DNA from: Eledone cirrhosa
Lineage: Eukaryota; Mollusca; Cephalopoda; Octopoda; Eledonidae
Length of the DNA: 64,000 nt
NCBI GenBank assembly: GCA_964016885.1
Contig: OZ024744.1
Span: 118,740,697 to 118,804,696 of the forward strand
Direction: 5' to 3'
Shown here piece after piece: positions 55,215 to 64,000 of this stretch (position 1 is the stretch's first letter; every line of letters begins with the position of its first letter). The translations under genes and the position numbers were made by a program. The notes under the pieces are model-generated. The model was not told the origin of the DNA. It saw nothing but the letters and a program-made list of their open reading frames with translations, and made no database searches.

Positions 55215-55697
55215 GTAAGCATCTCTATCAAAACACACCCCCGTCCCACCACCTCCACCCCATCCACACCGCCCCTTTCAATGTAAAGTTATGTTGGTCC
55301 CACAACATCCAGGCCGAAACAAATGAGGTTGTGTAGGTGTCACGACAAAAAAAAACACAGTCCACTCTGTAAATGTGGCCGTGTAGGCGACACGGTAAAA
55401 ACCTCCCAGCCCCACACTGTAAATGTGGTTGGTGTTAGGAAGGGCATCCAGCTGTAGAAAACCCGCCAGACAGTCCACGCTGTAATGTGGCCGTGTAGGC
55501 AACACGGTAAAAACCTCCCAGCCCCACACTGTAAATGTGGTTGGTGTTAGGAAGGGCATCCAGCTGTAGAAAACCCGCCAGACAGTCCTATGCGAGCAAG
55601 ACAACCATTCTTGCCTCAAGTGGGAAAACCCCCGTCCAAACCCATGCAAGCGTGGAACACGGACGCTAAACCCGATGATGATGATGATGATGATGAT
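55215..55697 (+). mobile_element. LINE family A insertion consisting of the 3' UTR only
   Basis: Starts within the 3' UTR (aacacacccccgtcccacca), has two copies of the 112-bp module with aggttggtgttaggaaggg-type boxes, and ends cgtggaacacggacgctaaa followed by eight gat repeats. It lies between microsatellites on both sides, as expected for a severely 5'-truncated LINE. Confidence 0.9.
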
Positions 55698-55699
55698 AT

Positions 55700-55769
<70 letters not shown>
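55698..55769. repeat. (TA)n/(CA)n microsatellite
   Basis: Alternating TA and CA repeats between two oppositely oriented LINE insertions. Confidence 0.92.
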
Positions 55770-55771
<2 letters not shown>

Positions 55772-57087
55772 CATCATCAAGCTTTTCCCTGCTTGCAAGG
55801 GTGGGACGGGTCCTTTTCAGCACGCATCTCTCCACTTGTCACGGTCCTTCATCATCTCCTCCGTGAGCTTCAGCGATTTGATGTCTGCTCTCACCACCTC
55901 TGCCCATGTTTTTTGTGGTCTTCTACTGGCATTTCTTTACCCAGTGGTCATCCACCATGCGCATCACATGTCCATACCATTGCAGTCTTCTCTCCCGCAC
56001 ACTACAACTTATTCCTCTTATACAGTTTCCCTCTCAACTCATCTATGCTTGGTCATTCACGCACATTGACATTGCACATCCAATGGAGCATGCTTGCTTC
56101 TTTTCTCTCCAGCCGTTGCATATCCTCATGCAGCATCGCGCATCTCACACAGGCATCATATAACCAGCCTTTCGTTCGTAGGGAGAAACCCTTCTTTGTC
56201 CCTAAACTTCTTCCATCCTGTCCTTATTCTAGATACTATGGCCTCGGAACACCCCCCTCCCATGCTAATCTGATCACCTAGGTACCGGAAGCTATCAACC
56301 CCTTCTATAGAACCCACCTGCATTTTAAAAATGTGTCTATCAATGCGACTTCTACTGTCTAATTTCCCTGTACATCTACTGCATATGTAGTTTTCCCTAC
56401 CTGTTAGTTTCCCTGCTATCCCACTACATCTCATGTGTATCCAAGATCTGCATTGTGTACATTTTATAGAATTTATGCTCCTTTTCTACATATCGAACAT
56501 GGCCATTTCCCTGATAGAATCAGAGAGTTGTCCTCTTTCAAACTTATCACCACTTTAGTTTTAGCTAGGTTCACTCACAGTCCCCTTGATTCCAACTGCT
56601 GTTTCCAAAGCCAGAATTTATTCTCTAGCTCCTCTACTGATTCTGCTATAAGTACCAGATCATCAGCATAGAGAAGTTCCCATGGACAGCCAGTCTTAAA
56701 CTCCTCCGTTATGGCTTGGAGGACTATAATGAACAAGAGTGGGCTGAGGACCGAACCCTGATGTACTCCTACTTGTATCTGGAATTACTCACTAAACTCC
56801 ATTCCTCCCCTCACTTTACTGACAGTACCTCTGTACATAGCTTGCACTGTCCTCACAAGTCATTCCTCTACACCTAATTTTCTTAGGGACCACCAGATGA
56901 CAGATCGGGGTATCCTATCAAAGGCCTTCTCTAGGTCAACAAAAGTTAAGTATAGTGGCTTATTCTTCTCTAAGAACCTCTCTTGTAGTTGTCTCACCAA
57001 GAAGAGGGCATCTGTTGTACTCTTCCCAGGCACAAAACCAAACTGCACCTCATCTAATTTGACCCTTTCTCCAATTAATTGCGCTAA
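55770..57087 (-). mobile_element. 5'-truncated LINE, family B
   Basis: Tail atcatc at 55770-55779 and a short 3' UTR (tttccctgcttgcaagggtg). ORF remnants: RMRHSGIAGKLTGRENYICS, VDSFRYLGDQISMGGGCSEA, then YADD-region LVLIAESVEELENKF and FGFVPGKSTTDALFLVRQLQ followed by FVDLEKAFDRIPR. It lacks some finger cysteines because of frame breaks. The 5' end at about 57087 meets the Helitron-like element. It is the best-preserved family B member here. Confidence 0.9.
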
Positions 57088-57092
57088 TATAT

Positions 57093-58652
57093 CTATATAT
57101 ATAAAACTGATGTTGTCTGTGTGTCCTCATTTTTGCAAAGTCTATAGAAATCCACATTTCTACTCCGATTGACTTCAAACTTGCATTTATATATTCCTTG
57201 CGATCTAAGATATTAACTGCCGCTTTTTTTTTTTCAATTTTCTGTTGTTAAAGGGGTGTTAGGCGCCGGTTATCTATCTCCGTCGCGCTCTTATAATATC
57301 TGTTTGTATGCCTGGCTGTTTGCATAACGTCATTCTGATGTATTATCTTCGCTACATTCACACACAAACACGCGCGCGTGCACATACACACACGCGCGCG
57401 TGGACATATATATATATATATATACTTATATATACATACACACACACATATATGCATACATACACACATATATATATGCATACATACACACACACGCACA
57501 TATATATATATATATATACACACACACAGATACATTGTAGGTCGCTTTAACCCGTCTTTTATTATTCAAAAAACTTCTTGCCAATAAACATTAACCCTTT
57601 GTGCACCATTCATCTAACTGTAGACCAACAAATACCAAGTAAACGGAGTGTTGACAAGAACGATGGCAAATGAATCTTCGAGGTAAGCAGTTAGCTGTTA
57701 GTTCACGCGGGATTCTCTACTACACCTTTTCGTAATAATACCGAACAATGTACTGCTGGTCACTCCTTCCTCTAAAAGCCGTACAAAGCATCTCTCTCTC
57801 TCTCTCTCTCTTTATATATATATATATATGTTATAAGAACAGATTAAAGTTTAAGCAAAGAATCGCTGCTTTCAACGGGATCTTCTGAAACTAAAAAATT
57901 CAATCTGTGAACGCAGAAGTAAATATTTCGAGAAACGTTGCAACCGAAGGAAAACAGGAAGACAATATTTTGGTTCGTGAAGACGTTCCCTGGTAATGAA
58001 CGAAAAAAAAAGCGAGGATAATACGTCGTTATGTGAACCGAGAAGAACAATTTCATGCAAAGACAAGACCAAGTTTATGGTATAAATGGAGTCGTTAGAC
58101 TAATATTCTATTTAAAATAACAGAATGATTTCCAGCCCCGGAGTTTAAGAATGATGTAAATAAAATTGTAAACGAAAATGACAGAGGTTATTAAAATAGT
58201 AAAAGTAAATAGTGAAGATTTAGGCCAGTACATACGTATGCCCCGACGGACATACACACCCACAAACACACACACGCGTATGTATAAACCTTTTGCATTT
58301 CTACAGTATTTTCACCCAAACTTAAGACATAGGTTATTTATGTACTCCAGTTGGTCATGGGCACTTTCATTTTTCCAGATATTGATTATAGGGCCTTCCG
58401 GCAGATAACCCCTTTTATCCACTTCCTAGGGTCGACTGAAGCACTGCAGTGCAATGCAACAAAACGTCATAACTTCTGGAGTTCGCATCCGATAATCACA
58501 AAACTTGACACATGGGCTACGTTTGTCCTACAGATGAATGTGAACCCCCTTTTGGAAAAAGCCAATGATTCAAAGCAGCACTGAAGTATTGACATAAATG
58601 GTATACACAACTGCTATTTAATATCCGAGCAACGCCGGGTACCTCTGCTAGT
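57093..58652 (+). mobile_element. Helitron-like non-autonomous element
   Basis: Begins tatataaaactgatgttgtc with tgtgtgtcctcat and an internal accgattgacttcaaact-type phrase (actccgattgacttcaaact), and ends gagcaacgccgggtacctct followed by gctagtatat. It is the same end pattern as 51019-53370 in the opposite orientation. The interior has a large TA/CA microsatellite (57360-57535), a (tc)n run (57788-57812) and otherwise unique sequence. No Rep/helicase gene seen. Confidence 0.6.
57360..57535. repeat. CA/CG/TA microsatellite
   Basis: cacacgcgcgcgtg tracts followed by tatata and tgcatacatacaca repeats inside the Helitron-like element. Confidence 0.9.
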
Positions 58653-58672
58653 ATATATGTATGTGTATATAT

Positions 58673-58734
58673 AGCCTTCTCTCGAGTAAACAACATCTTA
58701 GAGGGATCAGATGTTGTTTACTCGAGAGAAGGCT
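58673..58734. repeat. 26-bp perfect inverted repeat at a LINE 5' junction
   Basis: 58673-58698 is the exact reverse complement of 58709-58734, with 10 bases between. The right arm is LINE coding sequence; the left arm is a snap-back copy of it. Confidence 0.95.
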
Positions 58735-59546
58735 ACGTTGGTATGGTCACGTGATGCGCATGAAAGACGACAGCTGTATAGCAAAGTGCAGGGCAATAAA
58801 GATAGACGGTAGCCACGGAGTAGGCAGACCCAGAAAAACCTGGGACGAGCTGATAAATTCCAACCTCACACACTTACACCTCTCCAAGACAATGTCACTG
58901 GACCGAGACCTTTGGCGGTACTCAGTAATAGAGAAGACCCGCCTTACCTAAATACAAAGTAAAACCTACTACAGTCAGTAGGCATCTCAAACAAAATACA
59001 CCCCCCCCCCCCCCCATCCACACCGCCCCTTTCAATGTAAAGTTATGTTGGTGCCACAAAATCCAGGCCGAAACAAATGAGATCGTGTAGGTGTCACGAC
59101 AAAAAAACACACAGTCCACACTGTAATGTGACCGGTAGGCAACACGGTAAAAACCTCCCAGTCCCACACTGTATATGTGGTTGGTGTTAGGAAGGGCATC
59201 CAGCTGTAGAAAACCCGCCAGACAGTCCACGCTGTAATGTGGCCATGTAGGCAACCCGGTAAAAACCTCCCAGCCCCACACTGTAAATGTGGTTGGTGTT
59301 AGGAAGGGCATCCAGCTGTAGAAAACCCGCCAGACAGTCCACGCTGTAATGTGGCCGTGTAGGCAACACGGTAAAAACCTCCCAGCCCCACACTGTAAAT
59401 GTGGTTGGTGTTAGGAAGGGCATCCAGCTGTAGAAAACCCGCCAGACAGTCCTATGCGAGCAAGACAACCACTCTTGCCTCAAGTGGGAAAACTCCCGTC
59501 CAAACCCATGCAAGCGTGGAACATGGACGTTAAACGATGATGATGA
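58699..59546 (+). mobile_element. 5'-truncated LINE, family A (ORF end plus expanded 3' UTR)
   Basis: Contains the last ~85 codons of the LINE ORF (RGIRCCLLERRLRWYGHVMR, then GVGRPRKTWDELINSNLTHL, ending EKTRLT at 58951), a poly-C stretch (59002-59017) and a 3' UTR with three copies of the 112-bp module (starting near 59110, 59221 and 59333). Ends in gatgatgatgat then (ta)n. Confidence 0.95.
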
Positions 59547-59584
59547 TATATATATATATACATATATATATATTTTTCTTTTTT

Positions 59585-59890
59585 TTTCATTTTGCGTCCG
59601 CCTTTCCTTGATTGCAAGGGTCGGACGGGAACTGATTCTGGCTTGATTTCTACAGCTGGATGCCCTTCCTAACACCAACCTCATTTACAGTGAGTGCTGG
59701 GTGCTTTTTTGCAGTGGAATGATAGGGACCCCAGTCCTTATCATCTCATTTCTAGAGCTGAGTAAACTGGAGCAATGTGAAATAAAGTGTCTTGCTCAAG
59801 GAAACAACACATCACCCGGTCTGAGAATTGAACTCACAACCTTTCGATTGCAAGGCCAATGCTCTAACCACTAAGCCATGTGCCTCCATC
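59585..59890 (-). mobile_element. tRNA-derived SINE2
   Basis: Complement of the SINE2 head (cgattgcaaggccaatgctc and ctaaccactaagccatgtgc), body (tgtcttgctcaaggaaacaa) and tail box (ggatgcccttcctaacacca at 59660). One internal deletion removes part of the module after gtgctttttt compared with 50418-50757. Confidence 0.9.
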
Positions 59891-59894
59891 TATA

Positions 59895-60295
59895 TATATA
59901 TATGTATAAAATTATATTAGATATTTTGCTGTATGAATAATGAATAACAAAATGACAGTTTGATAGATCATTTGATTGATCAGTCAAGCTTGTTGGCTGA
60001 AATGACAGTTATCTTCCACTTTTCAAACCATTGTATTCTGACAAAAATATAAACTGTTTTCTCTCCCTTTTGCATTTACACCCACAAACGTGCGCATGTA
60101 TAGACTGGAAGGAATTAACAGACATTATTGGCAACAAGTTTGCATAAGTGAATCTACAGATAACAACCTTTGGCAACACAACAGTGAAAATAATAATTTT
60201 GATGAAATTCTGTATTCTGCATTTTCCCATCTATATAGCTCTCTCTTGCACTTTACACACACACCAGTGCATCAGCAGACTGGAAATAATTAACA
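59895..60295. other. No recognisable feature
   Basis: AT-rich sequence; a partial internal similarity (cttttgcatttacacccaca against cttgcactttacacacacac) suggests an old local duplication. No gene supported. Confidence 0.4.
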
Positions 60296-60299
60296 GCCA

Positions 60300-60540
60300 C
60301 AACAAGGTACCTAGTAAACACTGTAAAGTGGTCATGTAGGTGTCACAACAAAAAGTACCCAGTACACACTGTAAAGTGGTCATGTAGGTGTCACAACAAA
60401 AAGTACCAGTACACACTGTAAATGTGGTTGGTGTTAAGAAGGGCATCCAGCCATAGAAACCAAGCCTCAACCAGTTCTGTAGGAGCAAGACCCGGTAATT
60501 TGATCTGATTTGTCGGAGATGACCCACCTAACCCACGTAC
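60300..60540 (+). repeat. LINE/SINE tail with two 48-bp modules
   Basis: Two copies of aaacactgtaaagtggtcat followed by gtaggtgtcacaacaaaaag, then ggttggtgttaagaagggca and tgagcaagacc-type end (gtaggagcaagacccggtaa). It is the small version of the array at 24846-25470 and runs straight into the satellite. Confidence 0.8.
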
Positions 60541-63500
60541 TGCTACCACATCTTGTACAGTGTTGTTACATACAGACATCCTAGACCACATTACAGTACT
60601 GCTACCACATCTGGGACAGTGTTATATACAGACATCCTAGACCACATTACAGTACTGCTACCATAAATAGGACAGTGTTGTTACCTAGAGACATCCTAGA
60701 CCACATTACAGTACTGCTACCAGATCTGGTACAGTGTTGTTACATACAGACATCCTAGACAACATTACAGTACTGCTACCACATGTGGGACAGTGTTGTT
60801 ATATACAGACATCCTAGACCACATTACAGTACTGCTACCACATGTGGGACAGTGTTGGTACATAGAGACATCCTAGACCACATTACAGTACTGCTACCAC
60901 ATCTAGGACAGTGTTGTTACATACAGACATCCTAGACCACATTACAGTACTACTACCATATCTGGGACAGTGTTGTTACATACAGACATCCTAGACCACA
61001 TTACAGTACTGCTACCACATCTAGGACAGTGTTGTTACATACAGACATCCTAGACCACATTACAGTACTGCTACCAGATCTGGGACAGTGTTGTTACATA
61101 CAGACATCCTAGACGACATTACAGTACTGCTACCACATCTGGTACAGTGTTGTTACATACAGACATCCTAGACTACATTACAGTACTGCTACCACATCTG
61201 GGACAGTGTTGTTACATACACACATCCTAGACCACATTACAGTACTGCTACCACATCTGGTACAGTGTTGTTACATACAGACATCCTAGACCACATTACA
61301 GTACTGCTACCACACCTGGGACAGTATTGTTACATACAGACATCCTAGACCACATTACAGTACTGCTACCACATCTGGTACAGTGTTGTTATATACAGAC
61401 ATCCTAGACCACATTACAGTACTGCTACCACATCTAGGACAGTGTTGTTACATACAGACATCCTAGACCACATTACAGTACTGCTACCACATCTGGTACA
61501 GTGTTGTTATATACAGACATCCTAGACCACATTACAGTACTGCTACCACATCTGGTACAGTGTTGTTATATACAGACATCCTAGACCACATTACAGTACT
61601 GCTACCACATCTGGGACAGTGTTGTTACATACAGACATCCTAGACCACATTACAGTACTGCTACCAGATCTGGTACAGTGTTGTTATATAGAGACATCCT
61701 AGACCACATTACAGTACTGCTACCAGATCTGGTACAGTGTTGTTACATACAGATATCCTAGATGACATTACAGTACTGCTACAACATCTGAGACAGTGTT
61801 GTTACATACAGACATCCTAGACCACATTACAGTACTGCTACCACATCTGGCTCAGTGTTGTTATATACAGATATCCTAGATGACATTACAGTACTGCTAC
61901 AACATCTGAGACAGTGTTGTTACATACAGACATCCTAGACCACATTCCAGTACTGCTACCACATCTGGGACAGTGTTATATACAGACATCCTAGACCACA
62001 TTACAGTACTGCTACCAGATCTGGTACAGTGTTGTTATATACAGACATCCTAGACTACATTACAGTACTGCTACCACATCTGGGACAGTGTTGTTATATA
62101 CAGACATCCTAGACTACATTACATTACTGCTACCACATCTAGGACAATGTTGTTATATACAGACATCCTAGACTACATTACAGTACTGCTACCACATCTG
62201 GGACAGTGTTGTTATATACAGACATCCTAGACAACATTACAGTACTGCTACCACAGCTGGGACAGTGTTGTTACATACAGACATACTAGACCACATTACA
62301 GTACTGCTACCACATCTGGGACAGTGTTGTTATATACAGACATCCTAGACCACATTACAGTACTGCTACTACATCTGGGAGGTGTTGTTACATACAGACA
62401 CCCTAGACCACATTACAGTACTGCTACCACATGTGGGACAGTGTTGTTATATACAGACATCCTAGACTACATTACAGTACTGCTACCACATGTGGGACAG
62501 TGTTGTTATATACAGACATCCTAGACCACATTACAGTACTGCTACCACATGTGGGACAGTGTTGTTATATACAGACATCCTAGACTATATTACAGTACTG
62601 CTACCACATCTGGTACAGTGTTGTTATATACAGACATCCTAGACCACATTACAGTACTGCTAACACATGTGGGACAGTGTTGTCACATACAGACATCCTA
62701 GATTACATTACAGTACTGCTACCACATCTGGGACAGTGGTGTTAGATACAGACATCCTAGACCACATTACAGTACTGCTACCACATCTAGGACAGTGTTG
62801 TTACATACAGACATCCTAGACCACATTACAGTACTGCTACCACATCTGAGACAGTGTTGTTATATACAGACATCCTAGACCACATTACAGTACTGCTACC
62901 ACATCTAGGACAGTGTTGTTATATACAGACATCCTAGACCACATTACAGTACTGCTACCACATCTGGGACAGTGTTGTTACATACAGACATCCTAGACTA
63001 CATTACAGTACTGCTACCACATCTGGGACAGTGGTGTTAGATACAGACATCCTAGACCACATTACAGTACTGCTACCACATCTAGGACAGTGTTGTTATA
63101 TACAGACATCCTAGACCACATTACAGTACTGCTACCACATCTGGGACAGTGTTGTTACATACAGACATCCTAGACCACATTACAGTACTGCTACCACATC
63201 TGGGACAGTGTTGTTACATACAGACATCCTAGACTACATTACAGTACTGCTACCACATCTGGGACAGTGTTGTTATATACAGACATCCTAGACCACATTA
63301 CAGTACTGCTACCACATCTGGGACAGTGTTGTTACATACAGACATCCTAGACTACATTACAGTACTGCTACCACATCTAGGACAATGTTGTTATATACAG
63401 ACATCCTAGACTACATTACAGTATGGCTACTACATCTAGGACAGTGTTGTTACATACAGACATCCTAGACCACATTACAGTACTGCTACCTCATCTGGTA

Positions 63501-64000
63501 CAGTGTTGTTACATACAGACATCCTAGACCACATTACAGTACTGCTACCACATCTGGGACAGTGTTGTTACATACAGACATCCTAGACCACATTACAGTA
63601 CTGCTACCACATCTGGGACAGTGTTGTTACATACAGACATCCTAGACCACATTACAGTACTGCTACCACATCTGGGACAGTGTTGTTACATACAGACATC
63701 CTAGACTACATTACAGTACTGCTACCACATCTGGGACAGTGGTGTTAGATACAGACATCCTAGACCACATTACAGTACTGCTACCACATCTGGGACAGTG
63801 TTGTTACATACAGACATCCTAGACTACATTACAGTACTGCTACCACATCTGGGACAGTGGTGTTAGATACAGACATCCTAGACCACATTACAGTACTGCT
63901 ACCACATCTGAGACAGTGGTGTTACATACAGACATCCTAGACCACGTTACAGTACTGCTACCTCATCTGGTACAGTGTTGTTACATACAGACATCCTAGA
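60541..64000. repeat. 59-bp satellite array
   Basis: About 58 head-to-tail units with a 59-bp period, continuing past the window end. Consensus in pieces: gacatcctagaccacattac, agtactgctaccacatctgg, gacagtgttgttacatac. Common variants: tatata for acata, tctagga or tctggta for tctggga, ctagactac for ctagaccac, and a ggtgttagata variant at 62725, 63020, 63738 and 63858. A few units lack three bases (near 60625 and 61975). No coding function; open frames arise from the repeat. Confidence 0.97.

Noticed and set aside
54832..55866. ORFs rich in Tyr, Ile, Cys and Val
   Set aside because: Translation of TA/CA microsatellites. The same applies to 18537-19184, 57248-57587 and the first residues of the frame at 49218.
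60541..64000. Regular repeat array considered as CRISPR
   Set aside because: Units are contiguous 59-bp repeats without unique spacers, in a eukaryotic genome with no cas genes.
38602..64000. First coding exon of the ZDHHC gene
   Set aside because: I looked on the minus strand for a start codon followed by a first membrane segment and a donor leaving two bases of a codon, and found none I could defend.

Overview
This window looks like intronic and intergenic DNA from a cephalopod genome, most likely an octopus. The evidence is AT-rich sequence, very many short (TA)n, (TG)n and (ATC)n tracts, CFDP2-like (RTE-type) LINEs of the kind common in molluscs, several tRNA-derived SINE families whose tails match the LINE 3' ends, and a eukaryotic gene broken into small exons with GT-AG introns. 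I see no prokaryotic gene, rRNA, functional tRNA gene or CRISPR array.

The only host gene I can support lies on the minus strand. Four coding exons (38480-38601, 25667-25824, 4833-5005, 905-1007) join in frame with matching intron phases into 185 codons of a DHHC palmitoyltransferase of the ZDHHC5/ZDHHC8 type: the second membrane segment, the Cys-rich zinc domain, the DHHC catalytic motif, the third and fourth membrane segments and the TTxE motif. The introns are about 3.8, 20.7 and 12.7 kb. The first coding exon and the 3' exons were not found; the 3' exons lie below position 1.

Almost everything else is transposon-derived. LINE family A has one full-length copy with an uninterrupted 1081-codon ORF (14680-18480, minus) and 5'-truncated copies at 3140-4325, 6070-8100, 40085-40650, 43177-45626, 46352-49180, 55215-55697 and 58699-59546. 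A related family B supplies fragments at 1-870, 1095-1655, 14280-14625, 29200-29700, 32450-32880, 37760-38000 and 55770-57087. At least two other LINE families leave 3' pieces. Four piggyBac-like elements with TTAA ends (9681-13154, 10536-13006, 30481-31735, 34768-37615) include one nested in another, one split by a mariner, and two split by SINEs. Helitron-like elements lie at 51019-53370 and 57093-58652.

Repeats and structures: a 59-bp satellite fills 60541 to the window end. A 48-bp array (24846-25470) is an amplified LINE/SINE tail module. There are several long inverted repeats, including a 161-bp near-perfect palindrome (19872-20032) and a 96-nt-arm hairpin (53521-53766).

The most unusual object is at 54098-54179 (plus). 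It matches a type I hammerhead self-cleaving ribozyme: the CTGATGA and GAAA cores, a perfect 8-bp stem I, a perfect 8-bp stem III, and a GTC cleavage triplet, with one extra A beside stem II.
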